A DNA stretch of 64,000 bases from Streptomyces sp. NRRL S-31 (GCF_000718775.1 NZ_JOCB01000012.1:39555-103554), one strand, 5' to 3'; positions 39,693 through 48,677 are shown, counted from the stretch's first letter. Translations and numbers: made by a program. The notes: generated by a model not told the origin, from the sequence alone.

Positions 39693-41405
39693 ATGACGTC
39701 CACGGTGCCCAACGCCGTCGAGCACACCGACGAGCAGCAGCCGCCGATCACCATGTTCGGCCCGGACTTCCCCTACGCCTACGACGACTTCCTCGCCCAC
39801 CCGGCGGGCCTCGGCCAGGTCCCGGCGACCGAGCACGGCACCGAGGTCGCGATCATCGGCGGCGGTCTGTCCGGCATCGTGGCCGCCTATGAGCTGATGA
39901 AGATGGGCCTCAAGCCCGTCGTCTACGAGGCCGACCAGATCGGCGGCCGGCTCCGCACGGTCGGCTTCGAGGGCTGTGCCGAGTCGCTGACCGCCGAGAT
40001 GGGCGCGATGCGCTTCCCGCCGTCCTCCACCGCCCTCCAGCACTACATCGACATGGTGGGCCTCGAGACGCGGTCGTTCCCGAACCCGCTGGCCGAGGCC
40101 ACCCCCTCGACCGTGGTGGACCTCAAGGGCGAGTCGCACTACGCCGAGAACATCGACGACCTGCCCCAGGTGTACCGGGACGTCGCCGACGCCTGGAACC
40201 GGTGCCTGGAGGAGGGCGCCGACTTCTCCGACATGAACCGGGCGATGCGCGAGCGGGACGTCCCGCGCATCCGCGAGATCTGGTCGAAGCTGGTCGAGAA
40301 GCTCGACAACCAGACCTTCTACGGCTTCCTCTGCGACTCCGAGGCGTTCAAGTCCTTCCGGCACCGCGAGATCTTCGGCCAGGTCGGCTTCGGCACCGGC
40401 GGCTGGGACACCGACTTCCCGAACTCGATCCTGGAGATCCTGCGCGTCGTCTACACCGAGGCCGACGACCACCACCGCGGCATCGTCGGCGGCTCCCAGC
40501 AGCTGCCGCTGCGCCTGTGGGAGCGGGAGCCGGAGAAGATCGTCCACTGGCCCTACGGCACCTCGCTGAAGTCGCTGCACGTGGACGGCGAGCCCAGGCC
40601 GGCCGTGACCCGGCTGCATCGCACCGCGGGCAACCGGATCACCGTGACGGACGCGAACGGCGACATCCGCACCTACCAGGCGGCGATCTTCACCGCCCAG
40701 TCCTGGATGCTGCTGTCCAAGATCGCCTGCGACGACTCGCTCTTCCCGATCGACCACTGGACCGCGATCGAGCGCACCCACTACATGGAGTCCTCGAAGC
40801 TCTTCGTCCCGGTGGACCGGCCGTTCTGGCTGGACAAGGCCGTCGACGACCAGGGGAACCCGACCGGCCGGGACGTCATGTCGATGACGCTCACCGACCG
40901 CATGACCCGCGGCACGTACCTGCTGGACGACGGTCCGGACAAGCCCGCCGTGATCTGCCTGTCCTACACCTGGGCCGACGACAGCCTGAAGTGGCTGCCG
41001 CTGTCCGCGAACGAGCGGATGGAGGTCATGCTGAAGTCGCTCGGCGAGATCTACCCGAACGTCGACATCAGGAAGCACATCATCGGCAACCCGGTGACGG
41101 TCTCCTGGGAGAACGAGCCCTACTTCATGGGCGCGTTCAAGGCCAACCTGCCGGGCCACTACCGCTACCAGCGGCGCCTGTTCACGCACTTCATGCAGGA
41201 CCGGCTGCCCGAGGACAAGCGGGGCATCTTCCTCGCCGGCGACGACATCTCCTGGACGGCCGGCTGGGCCGAGGGCGCGGTCCAGACCGCGTTGAACGCG
41301 GTCTGGGGCGTCATGCGCCACTTCGGCGGCGAGACCGACGCGGCGAACCCCGGCCCGGGTGACGTCTACGACGAGATCGCACCGGTGGAGCTTCCCGAGG
41401 ACTGA
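39693..41405 (+). CDS. davB: FAD-dependent amine oxidase family, L-lysine 2-monooxygenase (DavB)-like
   Basis: A 570-residue flavoprotein from ATG 39693. It has the Rossmann FAD loop near residue 51 (EVAIIGGGLSGIVAAYEL), then EADQIGGRLRT, AEMGAMRFP and the C-terminal FAD-contacting FLAGDDISWTAGWAEGA. The N-terminal ITMFGPDFPYAYDDFLAHP and the C-terminal NPGPGDVYDEI closely recall Pseudomonas DavB, which decarboxylates and oxygenates lysine to 5-aminovaleramide. Related enzymes use tryptophan or phenylalanine, so substrate is inferred from resemblance and the davA partner 65 bases upstream. No signal peptide. Terminator at 41424-41463. Confidence 0.82.
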   Translation: MTSTVPNAVEHTDEQQPPITMFGPDFPYAYDDFLAHPAGLGQVPATEHGTEVAIIGGGLSGIVAAYELMKMGLKPVVYEADQIGGRLRTVGFEGCAESLTAEMGAMRFPPSSTALQHYIDMVGLETRSFPNPLAEATPSTVVDLKGESHYAENIDDLPQVYRDVADAWNRCLEEGADFSDMNRAMRERDVPRIREIWSKLVEKLDNQTFYGFLCDSEAFKSFRHREIFGQVGFGTGGWDTDFPNSILEILRVVYTEADDHHRGIVGGSQQLPLRLWEREPEKIVHWPYGTSLKSLHVDGEPRPAVTRLHRTAGNRITVTDANGDIRTYQAAIFTAQSWMLLSKIACDDSLFPIDHWTAIERTHYMESSKLFVPVDRPFWLDKAVDDQGNPTGRDVMSMTLTDRMTRGTYLLDDGPDKPAVICLSYTWADDSLKWLPLSANERMEVMLKSLGEIYPNVDIRKHIIGNPVTVSWENEPYFMGAFKANLPGHYRYQRRLFTHFMQDRLPEDKRGIFLAGDDISWTAGWAEGAVQTALNAVWGVMRHFGGETDAANPGPGDVYDEIAPVELPED

Positions 41406-41423
41406 CCCCGCAAGGGGGGGCGG

Positions 41424-41463
41424 GGCGCGGCCGGCCGGTCCGGGACTCCGGCCGTCCCGCGCC
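41424..41463. terminator. bidirectional terminator between davB and the DUF5995-like gene
   Basis: Stem of 7 bp plus 6 bp with a small internal loop (41424-41438 with 41448-41463) in a 73-base gap between convergent genes. Confidence 0.6.
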
Positions 41464-41478
41464 GTTCGGCCGCCCGCG

Positions 41479-42165
41479 TCAGCCGGCGAGCGGGGTCAGC
41501 AGCATCCGGCCCGCGAAACCCACCGCCGCGTCCAGCCGTTCGGTGAACTCCTCGACGACCCCGGAGCACTGCCGCAGCGCCCACAGCGCCCGGGCCGCCG
41601 CCCAGGTCGCGTCGCGGGCCCGCTCCAGGCTCCACGAGCCCAGCAGGTGGGTGAGCGGGTCGGCGATCTGGAGCAGATCCGGGCCCGGCATCAGGTCCTC
41701 GCGGATGCGCTCCTCCAGCGCCACGAGGAGTTCGCCGACCCGGTCGAACTCGTCCTCCAGATCGGCCGGTTCGCAGTCGAGGGCCCGGCAGGTGTCGACC
41801 ACGGCCAGCGCCAGGTCGTGCCCGATGTGCGCGTTGATGCCGGCCAGCGCGAACTGGAGGGGCCGTACCCCGGGATGGCGGCGGAGCTGGAACAGGGGCC
41901 GCCAGCAGGCGGGCGGGCGGCGGTCCGCGGCGACCGCGTCGACCGCCGCCAGGTACCGCTCGGCGAACCGCACGTCCAGCGTGCTCGCCGCACGCGGGTC
42001 CGGGAACTCCCCGACGGCCAGCCGCCGGCCGACCTCCTCGGTGACGGCGAGGTAGACCCGGTTGAACACGGCGACGCCGTCCCGTGCGGGCAGGGCCGCG
42101 TCGAGCGCGCGCATCCGTGCCACGACGGCGTCGACGGGGGTGGTGGGGTGAGCGGTCTGCGCCAT
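41479..42165 (-). CDS. DUF5995-like helical protein of unknown function
   Basis: A 228-residue cytoplasmic protein on the minus strand, starting at ATG 42165 (MAQTAHPTTPVDAVVARM). The frame is open far upstream, but that part is antisense to the uracil permease. The sequence is helical with conserved-looking segments FNRVYLAVTEEVGRRL, FAERYLAAVDAV, FALAGINAHIGHDLALAV, which resemble the DUF5995 family. The HIGHDL motif might bind a ligand, but no function is known to me. It is convergent with davB and downstream of the permease. Confidence 0.75.
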   Translation of the reverse strand: MAQTAHPTTPVDAVVARMRALDAALPARDGVAVFNRVYLAVTEEVGRRLAVGEFPDPRAASTLDVRFAERYLAAVDAVAADRRPPACWRPLFQLRRHPGVRPLQFALAGINAHIGHDLALAVVDTCRALDCEPADLEDEFDRVGELLVALEERIREDLMPGPDLLQIADPLTHLLGSWSLERARDATWAAARALWALRQCSGVVEEFTERLDAAVGFAGRMLLTPLAG

Positions 42166-42242
42166 GGGGGGAAGCGTCCCAGCCCGGGGCCGGCCGGCGT
42201 GCCGACCGGCCCGGTGCTTCGCCGGAACGGGGGAACGCCGGG

Positions 42243-43646
42243 CTACGGCTCGGGGTGCGGCGCCCGGGCGTCCGCCTCCGCGTCGTAGGAGGAGGTGCCC
42301 TCGTCCAGCAGCGGCTCCTGCCCCTTCAGATGGGCCGGGGCGAAGGCGCGCAGCGCGTGGTAGCCGGTGATGACGACCAGGGTGCCGAGGGCGATGCCGC
42401 TGAGCGAGAAGTTGTCGGTGAACTTCATGCTGACGTTGCCGACGCCGATGATGATGCCCGCGGCGGCCGGCACCAGGTTCAGCGGGTTGCGCAGGTCCAC
42501 CTTGGCGTTGAGCCAGATCTGGGCACCGAGCAGGCCGATCATGCCGTACAGGATGACGGTGATGCCGCCGAGGACCCCGCCCGGGATCGCGGCCACGATC
42601 GCGCCGAACTTCGGGCAGACGCCGAAGAGCAGCGCGAAGCCGGCGGCGGCCCAGTAGGCGGCGGTGGAGTAGACGCGGGTCGCGGCCATCACACCGATGT
42701 TCTCCGAGTACGTGGTGTTCGGCGGACCGCCCACGGCCGTCGACAGCACGGAGGCGACACCGTCCGCGGAGATCGCCGTGCCGAGCTTGTCGTCCAGCGG
42801 GTCGCCGGTCATCTCGCCGACCGCCTTGACATGGCCCGCGTTCTCCGCGACCAGCGCGATGACCACCGGCAGCGCGACCAGGACCGCGGACCACTGGAAC
42901 GAGGGCCCGTGGAAGTGCGGCAGGCCGATCCAGTCGGCCTTGGAGACGCCGGAGAGGTCCAGCCGCCAGTGATCGGTGACCTTGCCGCTCGGGCTCATCG
43001 AGTGGATCTTGCCGAAGACCCGGTCGAACGCCCAGGAGATGCCGTACCCGAAGACCAGGCCGAGGAAGATCGCGATGCGCGACCAGAATCCGCGCAGACA
43101 GACGACCGCCAGACCGGTGAAGAGCATCACCAGCAGGGCGGTCCACTGGTCCTGCGGCCAGTAGGTGGACGCGGTCACGGGGGCCAGGTTGAAGCCGATC
43201 AGCATGACGACCGCGCCCGTGACGATCGGCGGCATGGCGGCGTGGATGATCCGCGCGCCGAAGCGCTGGACCGCGAGGCCGACCAGGAACAGCACGGCGC
43301 CGACGACGAGGACCGCGCCGGTCACCGTCGCGCTCGTACCGCCCTGGGCGCGGATGACGGCGGCCACGCCGACGAACGACAGGGAGCAGCCGAGGTAGCT
43401 CGGTACCCGGCCGCGGGTGGCGAGCAGGAAGATCGCGGTGGCGACACCGGACATCATGATCGCGAGGTTGGGGTCCAGGCCCATCAATACCGGGGCGACG
43501 AAGGATGCTCCGAACATCGCCACCACGTGCTGGGCCCCCAGGCCCACGGTACGGGGCCAGGAGAGCCGTTCGTCGGGGCGTACCACCGCTCCGGGGGCGG
43601 GCGTGCGCCCGTCACCGTGCAGCTTCCAGCGCACGCCGAGGTCCAT
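42243..43646 (-). CDS. uracil/xanthine permease (NCS2 family)
   Basis: A 467-residue membrane transporter with about 13-14 hydrophobic segments. NCS2 signatures are the TM3 QHVVAMFGASFVAPVLMG region, the substrate-binding ALVAENAGHVKAVGEMTG helix (Glu in VAENAGH) and GGPPNTTYSENIGVMAATR in TM10. I start at ATG 43646 (MDLGVRWKLHGDG) because family members begin there; an in-frame ATG at 43691 would add 15 residues. The C-terminal tail is hydrophilic. Divergent from the alginate lyase gene. The likely substrate is uracil, as it carries the NCS2 uracil-type NTTYSENIG motif. Confidence 0.9.
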   Translation of the reverse strand: MDLGVRWKLHGDGRTPAPGAVVRPDERLSWPRTVGLGAQHVVAMFGASFVAPVLMGLDPNLAIMMSGVATAIFLLATRGRVPSYLGCSLSFVGVAAVIRAQGGTSATVTGAVLVVGAVLFLVGLAVQRFGARIIHAAMPPIVTGAVVMLIGFNLAPVTASTYWPQDQWTALLVMLFTGLAVVCLRGFWSRIAIFLGLVFGYGISWAFDRVFGKIHSMSPSGKVTDHWRLDLSGVSKADWIGLPHFHGPSFQWSAVLVALPVVIALVAENAGHVKAVGEMTGDPLDDKLGTAISADGVASVLSTAVGGPPNTTYSENIGVMAATRVYSTAAYWAAAGFALLFGVCPKFGAIVAAIPGGVLGGITVILYGMIGLLGAQIWLNAKVDLRNPLNLVPAAAGIIIGVGNVSMKFTDNFSLSGIALGTLVVITGYHALRAFAPAHLKGQEPLLDEGTSSYDAEADARAPHPEP

Positions 43647-43779
43647 GGTGGGGTTTCGCTTTCTCAAGTGCGTGAAGACGGTCCGGACCATTGTCAGGGG
43701 TAACGAGCGGCTTTACGCTCACACGGTCCCACTCATGAACTACGTTCACATATCCGACCTCGGCAGATCGGAGTGCCCG

Positions 43780-45036
43780 ATGAGGGGAAGACCGCGCGCG
43801 GCCGTACTGCTGGCCGCGGTGCTGACGTTCGGGGCCGCGCTCGTCCCGTCCGCGCACGCCGCGCCCCGGCCCCCGCGCACCGCCGTCCTCGACGGCGCCC
43901 GCCTCCAGCAGACCCGGGCCCGCGCGGCCCGCGACCCGGAGCTGCGGCGGGCGGTCGCCGGGCTGACCGCCCGCGCGGACGCCTGGCTGGGCCAGGGCCC
44001 CTGGACGGTCGTCGACAAGCCGCGGCCCGCCCCCGGCGGCGACGTGCACGAGTACCTCAGCCAGGCCCCCTACTGGTGGCCGACGACCGCCCCCACCCCC
44101 GACAACCCCTGGGGCTGCCCCTACGTCCAGCGTGACGGGCAGCGCAATCCGGAGGTGGACAGCGGCACCGACCGCCAGGAGGCGGAGAAGGTCTTCGACT
44201 CGGCCTACGACCTCTCGCTGGCCTGGTACTACACGGGCAGGCGCGACTACGCCGAGCGGGCCGGGCGCATCCTGCGCACCTGGTTCCTGGACCCGGCCAC
44301 GCGCATGAACCCCGACCTGGAGCACGCCCAGTCCATCCCGTGCGCCCACGACGGCCGGGCCATCGGGATCATCGACTTCTCGCAGTCGTACACCAGCGTG
44401 CTGGACGCGCAGGCGATCCTCGCCACCGGCGCCCCCGGCTGGACGGACGCGGACCGCACCGCGATGGGCGAGTGGAACGAGAAGTTCCTCGACTGGCTGG
44501 AGAACAGCGACTTCGGCAGGCAGGAGGGCGCCGCCGCCAACAACCACGGCACCTTCTTCGACCTGCAACTGGCCGCCCTCGCCTACGCCACCGGCGACAC
44601 CGCCCTGGCCCGGCGGACCGTGCTCGCCGCGGGCGACGGGCGGATCGCCCGGCAGATCGCGGCCGACGGCGGCCAGCCCCAGGAACTGGCCCGCACCCGC
44701 AGCTGGCACTACTCGACGTTCGACCTGGTCGCCCACGTCCGGCTCGCGGCCATCGGCCGGCACGTGGGCGTGGACCTCTGGGCGTACCGGGGGCCGGACG
44801 GGCAGAGCCTGTCCAGGGCGGTCGGCTATCTGCTGCCGGCCGCGACCGGGGCCGCCGCCTGGCCGCACCCGGAGCCGGAGTTCCACCGGTACGCGGCGAC
44901 GGACGTCGTGCACGCGGCGGCCGACGCCGGTGACGCGGCGGCGAAGGCGGCCGTGCCGCGGCTCCAGGCGCCGCCCGGGGGAGACCTCTGGGCGCTGCGG
45001 CCCGCCGCGGAACAACTGGACTCGATCACGGGCTGA
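43780..45036 (+). CDS. exported alginate lyase family protein (PL5-like)
   Basis: A 418-residue secreted protein with a clear Sec signal (MRGRPRAAVLLAAVLTFG, cleavage near SAHAAP). The mature part is an alpha/alpha barrel of the AlgL type: YLSQAPYWWPTTAP and the active-site motif NNHG at residues 254-257 with H256, then RTRSWHYSTFDL. ATG 43780 lacks a strong ribosome binding site but gives an ideal signal peptide. PL5 enzymes cleave mannuronate-rich alginate; in soil streptomycetes the polysaccharide may differ, so the substrate is uncertain. It is monocistronic, divergent from the uracil permease. Confidence 0.88.
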   Translation: MRGRPRAAVLLAAVLTFGAALVPSAHAAPRPPRTAVLDGARLQQTRARAARDPELRRAVAGLTARADAWLGQGPWTVVDKPRPAPGGDVHEYLSQAPYWWPTTAPTPDNPWGCPYVQRDGQRNPEVDSGTDRQEAEKVFDSAYDLSLAWYYTGRRDYAERAGRILRTWFLDPATRMNPDLEHAQSIPCAHDGRAIGIIDFSQSYTSVLDAQAILATGAPGWTDADRTAMGEWNEKFLDWLENSDFGRQEGAAANNHGTFFDLQLAALAYATGDTALARRTVLAAGDGRIARQIAADGGQPQELARTRSWHYSTFDLVAHVRLAAIGRHVGVDLWAYRGPDGQSLSRAVGYLLPAATGAAAWPHPEPEFHRYAATDVVHAAADAGDAAAKAAVPRLQAPPGGDLWALRPAAEQLDSITG

Positions 45037-45166
45037 CCTCCGCCGGCCCCGGGGCTTCCCGGCCGCTGACCTGGGGGGCTTCCCGGCCGGGGTGCTGAGC
45101 GGTCGCTTAGTATGGTGCTGTACGGGGGTGCCGCCACCCCGCCAGCGACGCTCAGGAGTCCCTCCC

Positions 45167-45625
45167 GTGACCGCCGAAGCCCCGACCGCCCCCGCCGTTC
45201 CGCACGGCCGGCTGATACCCGTCACCGTCCACTTCGACGACCTCGACGCGCTCGGGCTGCTGCACAACGCCCGCTATCCGCTGATGGTCGAGCGCGCCTG
45301 GACCGAACTGTGGAACGAGCACGGCGTCCGCTTCGACGGCGACTGGGCGGCGGCCGGTGACGCCTGCAACGCGGTCCGCGAACTGCGCATCGGCTACGAG
45401 GCACCCGTCACCCGCCCCGGCGCCTACGCCGTCCACCTCTGGCTGGAACGGCTCGGCACCACCGGGCTGACGTACGGCTTCCGGTTCTGCTCGGCCGACG
45501 GGACCGAGACCTACGCCCGGGGCACCCGGGTGCTGGTCCGGCTGGACCCGGCGACCATGCGCCCGGCGCCCTGGAGCGAGACCTTCAGGAGCGCGGGCCG
45601 GGCACTGCTGCGTCCCGCGGACTGA
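45167..45625 (+). CDS. acyl-CoA thioesterase-like hotdog-fold protein (4HBT type)
   Basis: A 152-residue single hotdog domain. The family signature VHFDDLDALGLLHNARYPLMVERA contains the catalytic aspartate region of 4-hydroxybenzoyl-CoA thioesterases. GTG 45167 follows CAGGAG. Its last 41 bases overlap the 3' end of the convergent MFS gene on the other strand. Substrate unknown. Confidence 0.87.
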   Translation: MTAEAPTAPAVPHGRLIPVTVHFDDLDALGLLHNARYPLMVERAWTELWNEHGVRFDGDWAAAGDACNAVRELRIGYEAPVTRPGAYAVHLWLERLGTTGLTYGFRFCSADGTETYARGTRVLVRLDPATMRPAPWSETFRSAGRALLRPAD

Positions 45626-46799
45626 CCTCCGCGCGGCCCCCGCGCTCGGCGGCGCGCAGCACGCCCGCGCACAGCACCAGCCCGCCAGCCAGCGCCGTCA
45701 CCACGCAGAAGGACACCATCAGGCTGGTCGCCTGGGCCACCCCGCCGATCAGGCTCGGCGCGATCAGCCCCGAGGTGTAGGTGATGGTCGCGACGCCCGC
45801 GATGGCCTGGCTGGGGTTGGGGCCGGCGTGCCCGGCCGCCGCGAAGCAGAGCGGTACGACCACCGCGATGCCGAGCCCCATCAACGCGAACCCGGCCATC
45901 GCCACCGCCGGGTGCCCGGCGGACACGATCAGCAGTCCGCCCAGTACCGCCAGCACACCGCCGGCCCGCACGGCGCGCACCGCGCCGAAGCGGTTCACCG
46001 CCGCGTCCCCGACGATCCGGGCCACCGCCATGGTCAGCATGAATCCGGTCGTGGAGGCGGCCGCCAGCCCGGCCGAGGTGTCCAGCCGGTCCCGCAGGAA
46101 CACCGCCGACCAGTCCAGGCTCGCGCCCTCGGCGAACACCGCGCAGAAGCCGACCGCGCCGATCAGCAGCGCGGAGCGCGGCGGCAGCGCGAACCGCGGG
46201 GGCGGCTCCTCGTCCTCGGCGGGCTTGAGGTCCAGCACCCAGGCGCAGGCCAGGAAACCGAGCACGGTGAGGACGGCCGCGGCGAGCGCGAAGTGCAGGC
46301 GCGCGTCCGCGCCGAGGTGCGCGGCGAGGGTGCCGGCCGCCGAGCCGATCAGCGCGCCCGCGCTCCACATGCCGTGCAGCCCCGACATGATCGACTTGCC
46401 GAGCAGCCGCTCGATCTCCACGCCGAGCGCGTTCATCGCGACATCGGCCATGCCGGCGGACGCGCCGTAGACGAACATCGCCAGGCACAGGGTCACCAGG
46501 TTCGGCGCGACCGACGGCAGCACCAGGGACAGCGTCCACAGCGCCAGCAGCCCGCGCAGGGCGTCGCGGCTGCCGAAGCGGTGGCTGATCCGGCCCGCCA
46601 GCGGCATCGCGCACGAGGCGCCGAGCGCCGTGAAGGCCAGCGCGAACCCCAGCTGCCCGGCGCCCAGCGAGGTGTGCTCCTGGACCCACGGCACGCGTGT
46701 CGCGAACGATCCGGTCACCGCGCCGTGCACGGCGAACACGGCCGCCACGGCATACCGGGCGCGCACGACACCGGCACGCGCGAGGTTCACGTCACTCAT
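45585..46799 (-). CDS. MFS transporter (putative exporter)
   Basis: A 404-residue inner-membrane protein with 12 predicted helices, starting at ATG 46799 with AGGAG ahead. MFS signatures include GRISHRFGSRDALRG between TM2 and TM3 and GIGAP-like glycine-rich helices; GLHGMWSAGALIGSAAG and MGLGIAVVVPLCFA are typical of the sugar-exporter/YbjJ-like group. Divergent from the ROK repressor with a palindromic operator in the shared promoter region, so it is probably its target. Cargo not readable. Confidence 0.88.
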   Translation of the reverse strand: MSDVNLARAGVVRARYAVAAVFAVHGAVTGSFATRVPWVQEHTSLGAGQLGFALAFTALGASCAMPLAGRISHRFGSRDALRGLLALWTLSLVLPSVAPNLVTLCLAMFVYGASAGMADVAMNALGVEIERLLGKSIMSGLHGMWSAGALIGSAAGTLAAHLGADARLHFALAAAVLTVLGFLACAWVLDLKPAEDEEPPPRFALPPRSALLIGAVGFCAVFAEGASLDWSAVFLRDRLDTSAGLAAASTTGFMLTMAVARIVGDAAVNRFGAVRAVRAGGVLAVLGGLLIVSAGHPAVAMAGFALMGLGIAVVVPLCFAAAGHAGPNPSQAIAGVATITYTSGLIAPSLIGGVAQATSLMVSFCVVTALAGGLVLCAGVLRAAERGGRAEVSPRDAAVPGPRS

Positions 46800-46854
46800 C
46801 TCCTGGTCCCTCCCCGGGAGCGCCCGGTCCGGCCCGCCCGCAACGCCGCGTAAA

Positions 46855-46877
46855 CTATCAGGAACCCTGCCTGATAG
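46855..46877. promoter_or_regulatory. palindromic operator between MFS and ROK genes
   Basis: Perfect 8-bp arms ctatcagg (46855-46862) and cctgatag (46870-46877) with a 7-base spacer, 56 bases before the MFS start and 73 before the ROK start. It is AT-richer than its surroundings and overlaps TAAACT-like -10 sequences, as expected for the binding site of the adjacent ROK repressor. Confidence 0.65.
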
Positions 46878-46949
46878 ATAGCCGCTTGGCAGCCGCTCAC
46901 GCGCACCACGCACTCGGCCGGTCCCCGCCGATCTGGGAGGATTCCCGTC

Positions 46950-48143
46950 ATGCCCGCATCTCCGAGCACCGCCCGGGCCATCAACGACCGGCTGGCCCTG
47001 CGGCTGTTGCAGCAGGAAGGCCCCCTGACGGCCGGGCAGTTGAAGCAGCTGACCGGACTGTCCCGGCCGTCGGTCGCCGATCTGGTCGAGCGGCTCACGG
47101 CCTCCGGGCTGATCACGGTGGTCGGCGAGTCCGGCGAACAGCGCCGGGGTCCCAACGCCCGGCTCTACGGCATCGTCGCCGACCGCGCCCACCTCGCCGC
47201 GCTCGACGTCCGCACCGAGGGCGTCTTCGTGCTGGTCTCCGACCTGCTCGGGCGGGTGCTCGCCGAGGCGTCCGTGCCGATCGGCGGCGACACCGGGACC
47301 GGGTCCGCCGTCGAGCAGGCGGTGGCCGCGGTGGAGAGCGCCGCGAAGGAGGCCGGCGCCGACCGGCTGCACACCGTCGGGATCGGCGCCCCGGGCCTCA
47401 TCGACCCGGCCACCGGTGACCTCCGGGACTCCGCCGGACTGCCCGCCTGGCACCGCATCCTGGTCACCACCCTCCAGGACCGGCTGCCCGGCGCCCGGGT
47501 CACCGTGGAGAACGAGACCAACCTGGCCGCCCTGGCCGAACAGCGCGAGGGCGCCGCCCGGGACCGGGACACCTTCGTGCTGCTCTGGCTGGGGCACGGC
47601 GTCGGCGCCGCGGTCGTGCTGGACGGCGCCCTGCGCCGCGGTGCCTCCGGCGGCACCGGGGAGATCGGCTTCCTGCCGGTCCCCGGAACGGGCGCGCTGC
47701 CCGCGGCGACCGACTGCGACGGAGGCTTCCACTCCCTCGTCGGGGCGGCGGCGGTCGTCCGTCTGGCGGCGGAGTGCGGACTGCCGGTACCGGGCGCGCC
47801 GGACGGGCCGGGCGCGGCGGAGGCGGTGCGCGACGCGGTGGCGCGAACGTCCGGGGACGCGGCGGCCGGCCGTTTCCTGTGCGCGCTGGCCGACCGGATC
47901 GCCGTCGGCGCCGCCTCGGTGGTGGCCGTCCTGGACCCCGGATGCGTGGTGCTCGGCGGCGAGGTGGGCCGGGCCGGGGGCGCGGTGCTCGCCGGGCTGG
48001 TGCGGGATCGGCTGAGCCGGATGTCCCCGCTGGCCACCGAGGTGCGGCCGAGCGGCCTCGGCGGCACCGCCGTACTCCGCGGAGCGCTGCTCACCGCCCG
48101 CGACCGCGCCCAGGACGAACTGTTCGCCCCGCCGGAGCGCTGA
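46950..48143 (+). CDS. ROK family transcriptional repressor
   Basis: A 397-residue protein. The N-terminal MarR-like winged HTH (LTAGQLKQLTGLSRPSVADLV) precedes an actin-like ROK sugar-binding fold with VGIGAPGLID and GVGAAVVLDGAL. The zinc cluster CxCGxxGC of ROK proteins is degenerate (one Cys in TDCDGG), and the catalytic Asp of ROK kinases is Glu in VENETN, so it is a regulator not a kinase. ATG 46950 after GGGAGG. It probably represses itself and the divergent MFS gene through the palindrome at 46855-46877. Confidence 0.9.
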   Translation: MPASPSTARAINDRLALRLLQQEGPLTAGQLKQLTGLSRPSVADLVERLTASGLITVVGESGEQRRGPNARLYGIVADRAHLAALDVRTEGVFVLVSDLLGRVLAEASVPIGGDTGTGSAVEQAVAAVESAAKEAGADRLHTVGIGAPGLIDPATGDLRDSAGLPAWHRILVTTLQDRLPGARVTVENETNLAALAEQREGAARDRDTFVLLWLGHGVGAAVVLDGALRRGASGGTGEIGFLPVPGTGALPAATDCDGGFHSLVGAAAVVRLAAECGLPVPGAPDGPGAAEAVRDAVARTSGDAAAGRFLCALADRIAVGAASVVAVLDPGCVVLGGEVGRAGGAVLAGLVRDRLSRMSPLATEVRPSGLGGTAVLRGALLTARDRAQDELFAPPER

Positions 48144-48514
48144 CGACCCGGGCCCCGCTCCGGCCGTGTCCGCTGACGACTCCGATCCGCGCCGGCCGTG
48201 TCCGGGCCTCGACGGGGCCGGGCGGGCGCGCGGTGCCGGCGTGAGGCGTCCGGGCGCCCTGGCCCTGCCAGAGCTCTGGCGGCCCGGCGGCGGGCAAGGG
48301 CCGTCGTCACCGCCGCCGAGCCCGTCCGCACCCTAAAAGGACTAGACCAGTGAGGTCAATGGGTACGGACCAAGCCCGGTGCCCCTCCGTACCGGCCGGT
48401 CGGCCGCGGTGACCGCATGGCGCGAAGCCGACGGTACGCAGTGTGAGCGAACCCACACCGCTCACCCGTATGGACGAGTGCCGGGCATGGCACACTGGCC
48501 CTGTACCAGAAGCA
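48144..48514 (+). other. interval between the ROK gene and the FMN riboswitch
   Basis: No plausible gene. GC-rich spacer followed, from about 48330, by a less biased stretch that must hold the rib operon promoter (for example around 48440-48505), but no single -10/-35 pair is convincing. Confidence 0.5.
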
Positions 48515-48641
48515 GCGCACTCCGGGGTCGGTGAAAGTCCGAACCGGCGGTTACAGTCCGCGACCCGGTCGCTTCCAGCGGCCGGTTGACCAGGTGAAAT
48601 TCCTGGACCGACGGTTAAAGTCCGGATGGGAGGCAGTGCGC
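48515..48641 (+). promoter_or_regulatory. FMN riboswitch (RFN element) controlling the riboflavin operon
   Basis: All conserved blocks are in order: closing stem gcgcact (48515-48521) with agtgcgc (48635-48641); GGTCGGTGAAAGTCC; ACCGGCGGTTACAGTCCGCGA; a variable arm; CAGGTGAAATTCCTGG; CCGACGGTTAAAGTCCGGATG and GGGAGGCAGTG. FMN binding is expected to turn off ribE and the genes after it. Confidence 0.95.
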
Positions 48642-48677
48642 GGCGGGCGGGCACGCGTTTCCCGTGTGCGCGCCGCC
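48642..48677 (+). terminator. hairpin in the riboswitch expression platform
   Basis: An imperfect GC hairpin directly after the aptamer (ggcgg 48642-48646 with ccgcc 48673-48677, inner gcac with gtgc). Without a T run it could act as a terminator of the streptomycete type or as part of a translational switch; about 130 untranslated bases follow before ribE. Confidence 0.5.

Noticed and set aside
38839..41405. Indole-3-acetamide auxin pathway (tryptophan monooxygenase plus amidase)
   Set aside because: The families overlap, but overall sequence patterns of both proteins recall DavA/DavB more closely; kept as the alternative rather than the main call.
42166..43146. N-terminal extension of the DUF5995-like gene
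   Set aside because: The frame is open, but it runs antisense over the uracil permease gene; the family-like protein starts at 42165.
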